Shown in pieces: positions 47,107 to 54,894 of a stretch of 64,000 bases of DNA. Made by a program: the position numbers and the translations under genes. Within the stretch, counting starts at the first letter, position 1. Every line of letters begins with the position of its first letter. The notes beneath the pieces were generated by a model. The model was not told where the DNA came from and made no database searches. It saw only the letters and a list, made by a program, of their open reading frames with translations. The stretch comes from Marinococcus luteus. GTDB lineage: Bacteria > Bacillota > Bacilli > Bacillales > Marinococcaceae. Location of the stretch: positions 363,357 through 427,356 of the forward strand of contig NZ_FNNC01000002.1 in assembly GCF_900106595.1 (NCBI RefSeq). Direction: 5' to 3'.

Positions 47107-48137
47107 ACCTCTTCCTCCTTCGACAGCCAGGGCACTTTTACGTCGATGCGGCTGCCTTCTCCCGGCAGACTCACTAAATGAAAGTGCCCGCCGATTTCCT
47201 CCGCTCGTTCCTTCATCGTACTCAGTCCGTAGCTGTCCGGTTTTTCTTCCTCCATATAGAAGCCGACACCGTTATCCTGGACACGCAAAATGATAAATTC
47301 TTCGCGCTGCAGGAGGGATACCTTCAGCTCGGTCGCCTTCGCGTGGCGCAGCGTGTTGGATATGGACTCCTGGCTGATCCGAAACAGCTGGTCCTCCACT
47401 CCCTTTTCAATCGGAAATGGTTCAATCACCTGCTTAATCTGCAGCGGCACCTTCGTTGTCAGATCGTTCAGCAGCTGAGTGATCCCTTCCTGCAGTGTTT
47501 GCTTATTCAGTGCAGCCGGCCGCAAATGAAGAAGCAGGGCCCGCATTTCGAGCTGAGACTGGTTGATCATCCGCTCGATGGTCTGCCATTCCCGGGAGGC
47601 TTCCCCCGGGCCGGACTGTTCATTAACCGCAGATATCATCATAGAGGCCGCAAACAGCTGCTGGCTGACCGAATCATGGAGCTCACGGGCAATCCGGTTT
47701 CTTTCCTGCGAAATGACTTCCTGCAGGCTCTTTTCCCGGTCCTCTGCCCGTTCTGTAGCCAGCTTCTGCCCCCGCTCCGCCTGCCCTTGCAGCTGACGCT
47801 CTACCGCTTCAAGCTCCGTACGCAGCTCCGCTACTTCCCGGTACATCTCCGCCGGCCAGATTGTTTTAGAGCTTCCTCTGCTCAACCGCTCCAGCACAGC
47901 CTGCAGCTGCCGCCAGCGGGCGTCCCAGGCCCGGAACACCAAAAATCCGAGAGCGGTGCCGAGCAGAACGATCAGAACAACAAGCAAAAAGCCATACGGG
48001 AGGCCGCTTACGGTTTGCCCCATCAGCACGTTCCCCGTGTCAAAAGGCAGCAGCAACAGCAGCGGAACGACGGCGGCGGCACTGATGAGAAAGGCTGCAG
48101 CAATTCCCCATCCGGCCGCTTTCACAAAGCTGTTCAT
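47103..48137 (-). CDS. liaS: Sensor histidine kinase LiaS
   Basis: The 344-residue membrane kinase has two N-terminal helices (about 12-33 and 47-70) with a short external loop, a HAMP-like coiled linker, a HisKA_3 domain with phosphorylated His in RNRIARELHDSVSQQL, and an HATPase domain (VQDNGVGF, YGLSTMKERAEEIGG). This intramembrane-sensing layout is typical of LiaS. It overlaps liaF and liaR by four bases each. Confidence 0.92.
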   Translation of the reverse strand: MNSFVKAAGWGIAAAFLISAAAVVPLLLLLPFDTGNVLMGQTVSGLPYGFLLVVLIVLLGTALGFLVFRAWDARWRQLQAVLERLSRGSSKTIWPAEMYREVAELRTELEAVERQLQGQAERGQKLATERAEDREKSLQEVISQERNRIARELHDSVSQQLFAASMMISAVNEQSGPGEASREWQTIERMINQSQLEMRALLLHLRPAALNKQTLQEGITQLLNDLTTKVPLQIKQVIEPFPIEKGVEDQLFRISQESISNTLRHAKATELKVSLLQREEFIILRVQDNGVGFYMEEEKPDSYGLSTMKERAEEIGGHFHLVSLPGEGSRIDVKVPWLSKEEEV

Positions 48138-48856
48138 CGCCGCTCCACCTCCAGATCTCCACTAAGAAGGGAGGTGAAAATATAAAGCGTGGACGCTTCC
48201 TCATCTGCTGCAGGGGCGCGATAAGTAACCGTCTGGTTCCACCGCTTTGCTTCTTCTTTTCCAAACAGGCGCACGCGCCCGTATACCGTGCTGTGGCGAA
48301 TAACCACGTTCACTTCGTACGGCACATAGACAGTCACTGAGCCAAGGCCATGACGGACGATAATCACCGCCTGCGCCGGCAGCACCGTATTAGTCGCATC
48401 AACAATTTTATCGCCGACGCCGCCGATCACATTAATGTCCTTCCAGTGAAACGGCTTCCGTCCGACCTTCTCCCGCCCCCACAGGCGGTTGTCAAGCAGC
48501 TGCTCCCGTTCATAATTCTCTACCCTGCCGGCCAGCTCTTCCACCTCTGCCTGTTCTTCGACAGGCTCCCGGCCCGACCGGCGCATCTGCAGAAGCAGCA
48601 GAACAAAAAAGGCAATTACCCAGAACTGGACGGCCCAGAGAGTGACCGCTGTAAGGCCCAGACCGATCCATCCGGTCCACCAGAAAATGGCCGAGAGCGT
48701 CCGCCTTTTCGTCCGCTTTCCAATAAAAATAAACAAGGCGAAAAAGAAGAGCACGGGCAGCAAGCCCGCTCCGTCCGAAAAAAATTCCAGTATGAACAGG
48801 AGGATTCCCGTAAAAAACACGAATTGGATCATCTTCGTTGATATGTGGGAAAACAT
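48134..48856 (-). CDS. liaF: LiaF, inhibitor of the Lia two-component system
   Basis: The 240-residue protein has N-terminal membrane helices (about 10-110, four segments) and a C-terminal soluble beta-rich domain of the LiaF/DUF2154 type (NVIGGVGDKIVDATNTVLP). LiaF keeps LiaS off in unstressed cells. The start follows AAAGGAGGG. It begins after a terminator that separates it from liaH, so basal read-through should supply liaFSR. Confidence 0.9.
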   Translation of the reverse strand: MFSHISTKMIQFVFFTGILLFILEFFSDGAGLLPVLFFFALFIFIGKRTKRRTLSAIFWWTGWIGLGLTAVTLWAVQFWVIAFFVLLLLQMRRSGREPVEEQAEVEELAGRVENYEREQLLDNRLWGREKVGRKPFHWKDINVIGGVGDKIVDATNTVLPAQAVIIVRHGLGSVTVYVPYEVNVVIRHSTVYGRVRLFGKEEAKRWNQTVTYRAPAADEEASTLYIFTSLLSGDLEVERR

Positions 48857-48886
48857 AGGAACCCTCCTTTGCTGTTTATGTAAGTT

Positions 48887-48921
48887 AAAAATAGAGACGC
48901 CCTGGTCAGCGTCTCTATTTT
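48887..48921 (-). terminator. Terminator between liaH and liaF
   Basis: AATAGAGACGC and GCGTCTCTATT arms are followed by TTTAACTT on the minus strand. It begins directly after the liaH stop. A leaky terminator after liaH is also known in B. subtilis. Confidence 0.85.
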
Positions 48922-48922
48922 A

Positions 48923-49561
48923 TCACGCTTTTTCCTGCTCCGCCTCTGTCTTCCGTTTTTCAAGACGGGCTACCCGTTCGTCGAAGGTGGAATGCTCATA
49001 CTCCTGCTGCTGATGGTGCTCCATACTTTCCAAATACTGTTCCACTTCTTTAAAACGGGATTCCGGGTCGCGGCCGTTCTCCTGATACAGCTTAGAAATA
49101 TTGTGGTTGGCCCGGGCTACATTTTCCCGTCCCATCCACTCCATCCGTTTCAAACGCATATCCTTCAGCTTGTACACCATTTCCTGATGCCGCCGTTCAA
49201 GCGTCTGGAGCTGTTCTTCTGCTTCTTTTTTCATCGAAGCAAGCTTCAGCACCCGCTCACCATACTGTTCAATTTCCCTGGCGGCAATATCATACAGCTC
49301 ATTCTCTTCATAATGCTTTACTACCGCGGCCTGCTGCTTGCGTTTATCGAGCATGCTTTCTGCTTCGTCCTGTTCGTGCTGAAATTCTTCAACCAGCCGG
49401 CGCTGGCGGTCTGTCAGCCTGCTTACCTTTTCCGTCTCGCGCTCTGCTTCTTTAATATAGCGGTTGAGCGATACGATCGGATTATCTGTTTCCTTTTTCA
49501 TGTTCCACCGCCCCCATTCTTGTTCGACATCCTCCTTGAACTGCTGCCAAATGCCTGCCAT
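48923..49561 (-). CDS. liaH: PspA/IM30 family protein LiaH
   Basis: The 212-residue protein is almost wholly coiled coil, as in PspA and LiaH, which form large rings on the stressed membrane. The heptad-rich region spans about 25-205. The ATG at 49559-49561 lies 8 nt after AAAGGAGG, so 14 upstream codons are excluded. It follows liaI by 17 bp and is the main stress effector of the operon. Confidence 0.9.
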   Translation of the reverse strand: MAGIWQQFKEDVEQEWGRWNMKKETDNPIVSLNRYIKEAERETEKVSRLTDRQRRLVEEFQHEQDEAESMLDKRKQQAAVVKHYEENELYDIAAREIEQYGERVLKLASMKKEAEEQLQTLERRHQEMVYKLKDMRLKRMEWMGRENVARANHNISKLYQENGRDPESRFKEVEQYLESMEHHQQQEYEHSTFDERVARLEKRKTEAEQEKA

Positions 49562-49578
49562 GGCCCATTCCTCCTTTT

Positions 49579-49935
49579 TTATCTGCGCTTTAGCTTTTTC
49601 CATTCTTCTTCAAAGCCTGTAAAAGGGTCTTTCGTTCTTGTACGGCGGTCGATGTCCACCTCGTCACCATTCCATTTTTTTACGCTCCAGTATATTGCAT
49701 ACAAGCCGAGAAGCGCGATTACTGCATAAATGTTGGTAAGCGCAAGCAGTATGGCTGCGATACCCACAATCACCCAGAAAACCCTGGCCGCGGTGGATGT
49801 GCTTTCCTGAAACTGTCGGTAGACGATATACGCAAGCGCCACTCCGGCTGCGAGCAGCAGCAGCGGCCCAAGGTTGGACAGAACGACAATCGCTGCGACT
49901 GTAATCACTGCTGTTAATCCGATTTTTTTCCACAT
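49579..49935 (-). CDS. liaI: LiaI-like membrane protein
   Basis: The 118-residue protein has several membrane helices in residues 5-90 and a charged C-terminus ending FEEEWKKLKRR, which resembles the tail of B. subtilis LiaI. LiaI anchors LiaH at the membrane. It is the first gene of the unit and follows AAGGGGG. A perfect palindrome lies 77 bp upstream. Confidence 0.8.
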   Translation of the reverse strand: MWKKIGLTAVITVAAIVVLSNLGPLLLLAAGVALAYIVYRQFQESTSTAARVFWVIVGIAAILLALTNIYAVIALLGLYAIYWSVKKWNGDEVDIDRRTRTKDPFTGFEEEWKKLKRR

Positions 49936-50011
49936 GGTGTTTCCCCCTTCCTGTACTTCTATCTTACGCCGGTTCCCAGGATTCCGGGAGCAGCCCGGGG
50001 TCTATCTTTTC

Positions 50012-50027
50012 TACGCCTCAAGGCGTA
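50012..50027 (-). promoter_or_regulatory. Candidate LiaR operator upstream of liaI
   Basis: TACGCCTCAAGGCGTA is a perfect inverted repeat with 7-bp arms. A possible -10 (TAAGAT) lies about 40 bp closer to liaI, so the palindrome would be upstream of the -35, where LiaR binds. The assignment to LiaR is inferred from position. Confidence 0.45.
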
Positions 50028-50035
50028 TTTAACAT

Positions 50036-50068
50036 AAAAAAGCACCCTTTCTGTATAAAAGGGTGCTT
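50036..50068 (-). terminator. Terminator after the 208-residue protein gene
   Basis: AAGCACCCTTT and AAAGGGTGCTT arms are followed by TTTTATG on the minus strand; the stem begins at the stop codon. Confidence 0.85.
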
Positions 50069-50693
50069 ACGTCTGGATCTGCTGCCCTGCATTTTCCAGG
50101 GCCCCGATCGTCTTTTTTTTAAATACATCGTCGACCGGACGACCGTCCGGACTCGCATAATTCAGCTGATTTTTTTCCGGGAGGTAAACATATCCCAGTG
50201 CTTCAAGCTCTACGCAAAGTCCGGCCGGCAGCTCACCGGATCCCGTCTGCCGGATAAAATGCTCTGTTACCGAGACAGTGACCTCTGTATCCGTCGATCC
50301 GGTGTTCAGCACAAACAGATCATTTTCGTTCTGCTTGATCCACTTTCCTTTGGAAAAGAGCGAAAACGTCGATGCTTCGAGGGCGGAAATGCCGCTGAGG
50401 TTCACTCGGTACACGTCATTAATGATCTGTCGCACCATTTCGCCGGACAGAGTGGCCGGCAGCCGGACAAGTGCATAGTCAAGCAGCTCCTCTTTGCCGG
50501 CGGCCTGCCATTCCTGTTCAGTCCATGCTGCGAAAACGGGATGCGACCTCCGGGCGCCAGGCGCTTTCGGGTCTGCTGCAATACTCTGCAGTGAGATATC
50601 GAAAATGGTAAAAACAATGCGCTCCACCGAGGCTGCGGTAAGTTTATTTTCATTTTCCACTCTTTCATCCATCTGTTCTGCTTTTGTACTCAT
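50067..50693 (-). CDS. Hypothetical protein encoded after a GAF-STAS regulator
   Basis: The 208-residue soluble protein is not recognised. It has an acidic N-terminus, a helical middle (AASVERIVFTIFDISLQ; GEMVRQIINDVYRV) and a C-terminal half that looks beta-rich (DLFVLNTGSTDTEVTVSVTEHF). The ATG at 50691-50693 follows AAGGA at 6 nt. It lies 49 bp after the GAF-STAS gene with a shared terminator, so it may act with that regulator. Confidence 0.65.
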   Translation of the reverse strand: MSTKAEQMDERVENENKLTAASVERIVFTIFDISLQSIAADPKAPGARRSHPVFAAWTEQEWQAAGKEELLDYALVRLPATLSGEMVRQIINDVYRVNLSGISALEASTFSLFSKGKWIKQNENDLFVLNTGSTDTEVTVSVTEHFIRQTGSGELPAGLCVELEALGYVYLPEKNQLNYASPDGRPVDDVFKKKTIGALENAGQQIQT

Positions 50694-50742
50694 ACCAGTT
50701 CCTTCTTTCAACTTGATATGTAAACCGTCCGCCGTTCTCTGT

Positions 50743-51603
50743 TCACTCGTTTCTGACCAGCCGGAATCCAATAGACTTCAGCGCCGTTTCCAGGCTCTTT
50801 TCGATCATAATATTTTCGCCGAGGATATCTTTGCGGATGTCCTGAACAGCCATATCAGGGCGGACGCCGGTCAGGATAGGATCGATGCCCATCAGCTTCA
50901 GTGCCTGAATGACCTGGGAAATATACGTCGTAAACATTTCGTTAAAGGCGGAAACACCTGACACATCGATCATAAAATAGTCGTATTTTCCGCCGTACAC
51001 TTCCTGCAGCACCGTTTCCATCAAACGGTTGGACCTGCTTTCATCCATCGCCCCGACGAGCGGGAGCACGGCAATTCCTTCGCCTATCGGCACAATCGGA
51101 TATCCGAGCACTTCTATTTTTTCATTCATCTGGTCGACACGGATCAAATAACTCAATAAATTACCGAACGTCTGCATTAACGAAATCTCTTCTTTCTTAA
51201 ATTCACGCGGCTCGCGGTTTAATACGCATAGTGTGCCAAACGGGCCGCCATCCTGATTTTTAATGTATACGCCCAGAAAGGTATGTACATTGAAATTTTT
51301 CGGCATCAGCAGTTCCTTAGTTTCTTCATCATTCACAGCATCGGAAAAATGAAAATACTCCTGATCATCATTTTTCAGCACGTACTGACAAAATGACGCT
51401 TCGTGCTCTACTTTCATTCCCTCGGAAACAAGGGCCTCTCCGTGATTATTATAGGCACGCAGCACATCCATATAAGTATCCTCTTTTTTTGCGATATAAA
51501 CAGAGTCCACCTGAAGGGACTCCGCGATCACGCTCATAATTTCTTCAGCCATTTCTTCAATGGAGAAAGTGTATCTGCTCAACGGCCCTGATGTTAAATT
51601 CAC
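50743..51603 (-). CDS. GAF-STAS domain regulator (RsbR-like)
   Basis: The 286-residue protein has an N-terminal GAF domain (about 15-155, with GVYIKNQDGGPFGTLCVL) and a C-terminal STAS domain (about 165-282). It resembles stressosome RsbR paralogues whose sensor is a GAF domain. In the STAS segment DVSGVSAFNEMF the position that is Thr in RsbRA is Glu (E222), so control by RsbT phosphorylation there is unlikely. It starts at GTG (51601-51603), five bases after GGAGGGG. Confidence 0.8.
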   Translation of the reverse strand: MNLTSGPLSRYTFSIEEMAEEIMSVIAESLQVDSVYIAKKEDTYMDVLRAYNNHGEALVSEGMKVEHEASFCQYVLKNDDQEYFHFSDAVNDEETKELLMPKNFNVHTFLGVYIKNQDGGPFGTLCVLNREPREFKKEEISLMQTFGNLLSYLIRVDQMNEKIEVLGYPIVPIGEGIAVLPLVGAMDESRSNRLMETVLQEVYGGKYDYFMIDVSGVSAFNEMFTTYISQVIQALKLMGIDPILTGVRPDMAVQDIRKDILGENIMIEKSLETALKSIGFRLVRNE

Positions 51604-51745
51604 TTTTTCCCCTCCTGTTACACAAAGCTAGTATTCCTCATTCCCGTTTCTGTTTTTAAATAATCTTTTTGTAAACACATTATGCCACCGATGAGTCTTT
51701 TTTAACAGGACTTAACCTGTAAATTTTTTTAATTTAAGTATTTTC

Positions 51746-51792
51746 TTGTATACAGGAAAAGCGTTCGTATAAAATATAAGAACAAACGTTCG
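51746..51792 (+). promoter_or_regulatory. Promoter of the split sigma operon with LexA-like box
   Basis: TTGTAT (51746-51751) and TATAAA (51768-51773) are 16 bp apart. AGAACAAACGTTCG (51779-51792) matches the Bacillus LexA consensus CGAACRNRYGTTYG except at the first base and lies at the predicted start of transcription. A 9-bp direct repeat CGTTCGTAT occurs at 51762 and 51787. The rest of the 258-base gap holds a hairpin followed by T near 51705-51730 and no gene. Confidence 0.5.
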
Positions 51793-51861
51793 TATTAATG
51801 GTTTACTTTTTATCTGCAAGATGTCTTTTATAAACAACAGGGGTAAGGAGAGGAGGCATCT

Positions 51862-52434
51862 ATGACACATTCATCATACGCTGATTCAAAAAGAGAAACA
51901 TGGGAAACCTTCAGAGAGAAAAATCATTCGTTCCTGCGAACCCGGCTTATCCGCGAATTTCTGGAGGATGCTGTGCATCAGCAGTTATTAAAACAGGCTT
52001 TAAACGAAGATGCTTCCTGGGCTCACAAAGCCGTTGATTTGTCTTTTAAGCGGTACTACCAGGAAGTGATCTGGCGGTCTTATATGTTAAAAACCCTGCA
52101 CTGGGATTCCATCCGCTATGACCGCTACCATCGCCGGCGCCAGCAGCGGACGCCCTTGTCCGACCAGGAGGAACTGTTTGAAGAAGCAGGCTCTTTTTAC
52201 AGCCGGGCCGCAGAGCAGAGCCTTGAAGAAGAGCTGCACAATTATCCGCTCTGGCTCGGCTTTCGTTCGCTGACCCCGTACCAGCAGTGGATTTTTTCTA
52301 AAAAATACAGCTGCGGCTGGAAGGATACAGACATTGCCAGTCACCTTCAAATCAGCCGTCAGGCAGTGTCAAACGCCCACCGGAAAGGTTTGAAGACGCT
52401 TCGTTTTTATGCCGGGAAACGGGAGGAGCAGTGA
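51862..52434 (+). CDS. sigO: SigO-like sigma factor subunit (region 4)
   Basis: The 190-residue protein ends in a sigma region 4 helix-turn-helix (TDIASHLQISRQAVSNAHRKGLKTLR, given here only as pattern DIASHLQISRQAV) preceded by SLTPYQQWIFSKKY. The N-terminal part does not show a normal region 2. In B. subtilis SigO (YvrI) supplies region 4 and RsoA supplies region 2. The downstream order yvrJ, rsoA-like supports the same two-part enzyme. The start follows GGAGAGGAGG. No oxdC gene, the known B. subtilis target, is nearby. Confidence 0.75.
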   Translation: MTHSSYADSKRETWETFREKNHSFLRTRLIREFLEDAVHQQLLKQALNEDASWAHKAVDLSFKRYYQEVIWRSYMLKTLHWDSIRYDRYHRRRQQRTPLSDQEELFEEAGSFYSRAAEQSLEEELHNYPLWLGFRSLTPYQQWIFSKKYSCGWKDTDIASHLQISRQAVSNAHRKGLKTLRFYAGKREEQ

Positions 52435-52610
52435 TGCACATTATTGATTCCAATGCCGTCGTCGAATTGCTTGCCAATGTCGGTTTTCCTATCATTGTAA
52501 CGTTCTATCTGCTTTTGCGGATTGAACAGCGGATTGAGCACCTGCGCCGGGATGTGACCCGTTTGGCATGCTCTTCACCAAAAAAGGAGGAAACGATGCA
52601 TGATGACTAA
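52434..52610 (+). CDS. yvrJ: YvrJ family small membrane protein
   Basis: The 58-residue protein has one membrane helix (about 12-30) with the YvrJ pattern VGFPIIVTFYLLLRIEQRIEHL. Its ATG overlaps the sigma-subunit stop (TGATG) and its 3' end overlaps the next gene by 11 bases. In B. subtilis yvrJ belongs to the SigO regulon and locus. Its function is unknown. Confidence 0.8.
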   Translation: MHIIDSNAVVELLANVGFPIIVTFYLLLRIEQRIEHLRRDVTRLACSSPKKEETMHDD

Positions 52611-52842
52611 CAACCGGACCCCAAAAAACCAGCGCATGAGTGAAGAAGCGCTGTATGAAGAGCTTCAAAAATTCGAACCCTTCATCCAGCAGGCGCTGCG
52701 TCAAACATCATACCAGGAACGGGAGGATCTTCAGCAGGAGCTCCGCCTGAAATGTATTGAAAAAATACTCACGTACGAGCCGCCGGAAGTGCCCGGCTTC
52801 TGGGAATACAAACGACGCTATGAGCAGCAGACGGACGAATAA
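52600..52842 (+). CDS. rsoA: RsoA-like sigma co-subunit (region 2)
   Basis: The 80-residue protein resembles sigma region 2: FEPFIQQALRQTSYQEREDLQQELRLKCIEKIL follows the pattern of core-binding helix 2.2 (EREDLQQEL). Its size and place right after yvrJ fit RsoA (YvrHa), which pairs with SigO to form one working sigma factor. The start ATG at 52600 lies 9 nt from AAAAAGGAGG inside yvrJ. A terminator follows. Confidence 0.72.
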   Translation: MMTNNRTPKNQRMSEEALYEELQKFEPFIQQALRQTSYQEREDLQQELRLKCIEKILTYEPPEVPGFWEYKRRYEQQTDE

Positions 52843-52861
52843 ACCGGCTCGCTCCATAATA

Positions 52862-52896
52862 AACAACCGGCCCGGCTGCTGGCCGGACCGGTTGTT
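52862..52896 (+). terminator. Terminator of the split sigma operon
   Basis: AACAACCGGCCCGGC pairs with GGCCGGACCGGTTGTT around TGCT; a short T-rich segment follows. Confidence 0.8.
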
Positions 52897-52904
52897 ACAT
52901 ATGT

Positions 52905-53183
52905 GCTACTCCATGTTGGAATGACGCCTGGCCATCTGTTCGTAGTCAGCTTCTCTGCCTGCGTGAACAGCAGTAATAATTAAGCCGTCCAGTATAAGGT
53001 GCAGACTCTGGTCAAATTGATTTCCCGGGAAATAACACTTATTTTCTTATCTATAGTATCTTCCCTTGTTATCTCTGGCTGCTTTTCCCTGGACTGCAAA
53101 CGCTTTATTAATTTTTTTGCTTTTCGTAATCGTTTCCAGGGTTTACCTTTATCCAAATACTTCGTATACTGGTAAAGCTGCAA
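52905..53183 (-). pseudogene. Possible decayed gene in the gap before marR
   Basis: Two overlapping minus-strand frames are present. One (52980-53183) opens with a TTG and encodes 67 Lys/Arg-rich residues; the other continues to a TAG at 52907-52909 with the protein-like tail LDGLIITAVHAGREADYEQM but has no start codon. They could be one gene broken by a frameshift near 53030. No ribosome site is clear. The evidence is weak and the stretch may be non-coding. Confidence 0.3.
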
Positions 53184-53187
53184 TTAG

Positions 53188-53199
53188 TTAGCATGCTAA
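53188..53199 (+). promoter_or_regulatory. Palindrome upstream of marR, candidate MarR operator
   Basis: TTAGCATGCTAA is a perfect 12-bp palindrome in an AT-rich stretch 28 bp before the marR start, a usual place for an autoregulatory MarR site. Confidence 0.55.
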
Positions 53200-53226
53200 T
53201 TAAATTCAAAAGGAGCTTTCTTTTCT

Positions 53227-53649
53227 ATGGAATCAGATCAGCTTATTCATATGATTCATCAGCGGTCGCGTACACTGTCGAACACGCTAAACGAAACGCT
53301 TGCCCCGTTTGGGCTGTCCCATGCACAGTATATGATCATGTATGTGCTTGATACCGGCGGACCGTCCACCCAGTCCCATATGCGGAAATATCTGCAGGTG
53401 GAAGCGCCGACGATTGCCCGCACAATCGCCACGATGGAGCGCAATGACTGGATTGAAAAACGTCCCGGTACAGATCGGCGCACGCAGATCATCCACCTTA
53501 CCGATAACACAAAAAAAATGCTTCCCGGGATTAAAGCACGGGTAGCAGAGGCAGAGAAGCGTTCTCTTATGCAGCTGTCGGACAAGGACCGGGAAGTTCT
53601 GCATGAGCTGCTCGGAAAAATTACAAACGAAAGGAGCGTGGAACAGTGA
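53227..53649 (+). CDS. MarR family transcriptional regulator
   Basis: The 140-residue winged-helix protein has the MarR recognition region STQSHMRKYLQVEAPTIARTIATMERNDW and the wing basic tip RPGTDRRTQIIHLT. It overlaps the MFS transporter gene by four bases (GTGA), so it likely represses the pair until the exporter's substrate appears. AGGAG lies 11 nt before the ATG. Confidence 0.9.
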   Translation: MESDQLIHMIHQRSRTLSNTLNETLAPFGLSHAQYMIMYVLDTGGPSTQSHMRKYLQVEAPTIARTIATMERNDWIEKRPGTDRRTQIIHLTDNTKKMLPGIKARVAEAEKRSLMQLSDKDREVLHELLGKITNERSVEQ

Positions 53650-54839
53650 GCCGTCATGACCATCCCATCTGGACGAAGGATTTTATTAGTATCACGATTA
53701 CCAATTTTATGGTTTTTACCGTATTCTATTCTCTTTTAACTACGCTGCCCCTTTTTGTTACCGGCACTCTCGGCGGCACCAGTGCCCAGGGCGGGCTCAT
53801 CGTCACGATTATGCTCGTTGCTACAATCATTACCCGGATATTTGCCGGTAAAATACTGGAAAAAACCGGACGTAAACGGGCACTGGTCTGGGGCGCTGCC
53901 GCATTTGTCCTTTGTACTTTTTTATACCTTTTTATCGATACATACACGGGCCTGCTGCTGCTCCGGTTTGTACACGGCATTCCTTTTGGCATTTTGAGCA
54001 CAGCTGCCGGCGCTATCGCTGCAGATGTTATTCCAAATGAGCGCCGCGGGGAAGGCCTCGGTTATTTCACGACCTCCATGAATGTGGCCGTCGTCATTGG
54101 GCCGTTCATCGGACTGACGCTGATACAGTTTGCCCCTTTTGCCCTTTTATTTGTACTGCTCGGCTTGTTTATGATTGTCGGCATCTGGTGTGCAGCCATT
54201 GCCCGTGATCCGGGAGTCCCTGCCGCGCCGCAGACTGAAAAAAAGAAGCTGTCCATTCATGATTTTATTGAACTGCGGGCACTTCCAATTGCTTCTATCG
54301 GTCTGCTTGCTTCTTTTTCCTACGCCGGCGTCATTTCATACATGTCCTTATTTGCCGAAGCTATGGGTCTGATCCAGGTATCGAGTTTCTTTTTTCTTGT
54401 GTTCGCTGTTGTCGTCATTGCTTCACGCCCGGTGGCCGGACCGTTATTTGACACCCGTGGGCCAGGAGCTGTTCTATACCCTTGTCTGCTGATTTTTGCC
54501 ATCGGCCTCGTAACGCTCAGCTTTACCACTGCCGGCTGGATGCTGCTGTTGTCTGCCGCTTTGATCGGCCTTGGCTACGGTACGCTTCTTCCCGGTTTTC
54601 AGACGATGTCCATTCAGGCGGCCGAGCCGCACCGAAGCGGGCATGCCACCGCTACATTCTTTATTATGTTTGACTCCGGCATCGCTCTCGGCTCCTTTTT
54701 TCTCGGGCTATTAGTGAATGCTGTCGGCTACCAGTATTTATATCAAATCACGGCGGGCATTATACTGCTGACGATTGGAACTTTGTTTTTGTATTTCCGG
54801 ACGTCGTCGGTTTATGCCTATGAAGAAAAAAAGGCATAA
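53646..54839 (+). CDS. MFS multidrug-type efflux transporter
   Basis: The 397-residue protein has 12 membrane helices and the MFS motif A-like loop GKILEKTGRKRAL between helices 2 and 3. It resembles drug:proton antiporters of the YttB/YfmI type. It starts at GTG (53646-53648), within the last codon of marR, after AAAGGAGCG. The substrate is unknown; control by the upstream MarR protein suggests a toxic compound. Confidence 0.87.
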   Translation: MSRHDHPIWTKDFISITITNFMVFTVFYSLLTTLPLFVTGTLGGTSAQGGLIVTIMLVATIITRIFAGKILEKTGRKRALVWGAAAFVLCTFLYLFIDTYTGLLLLRFVHGIPFGILSTAAGAIAADVIPNERRGEGLGYFTTSMNVAVVIGPFIGLTLIQFAPFALLFVLLGLFMIVGIWCAAIARDPGVPAAPQTEKKKLSIHDFIELRALPIASIGLLASFSYAGVISYMSLFAEAMGLIQVSSFFFLVFAVVVIASRPVAGPLFDTRGPGAVLYPCLLIFAIGLVTLSFTTAGWMLLLSAALIGLGYGTLLPGFQTMSIQAAEPHRSGHATATFFIMFDSGIALGSFFLGLLVNAVGYQYLYQITAGIILLTIGTLFLYFRTSSVYAYEEKKA

Positions 54840-54861
54840 GCCCCTATAATATTCTGTATAT

Positions 54862-54891
54862 AAAAAAAAGCAGGAAGCTCCTGCTTTTTTT
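54862..54891. terminator. Bidirectional terminator of the MFS gene and Fis-type regulator
   Basis: AAAAAAAAGCAGGA and TCCTGCTTTTTTT arms with an AGC loop lie between the convergent genes. Confidence 0.92.
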
Positions 54892-54894
54892 GTA

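Noticed and set aside
47178..48185. Open frame of 335 codons opposite liaS
   Set aside because: Shadow of the kinase gene; very Arg/Gln/Leu-rich translation with no start signal.
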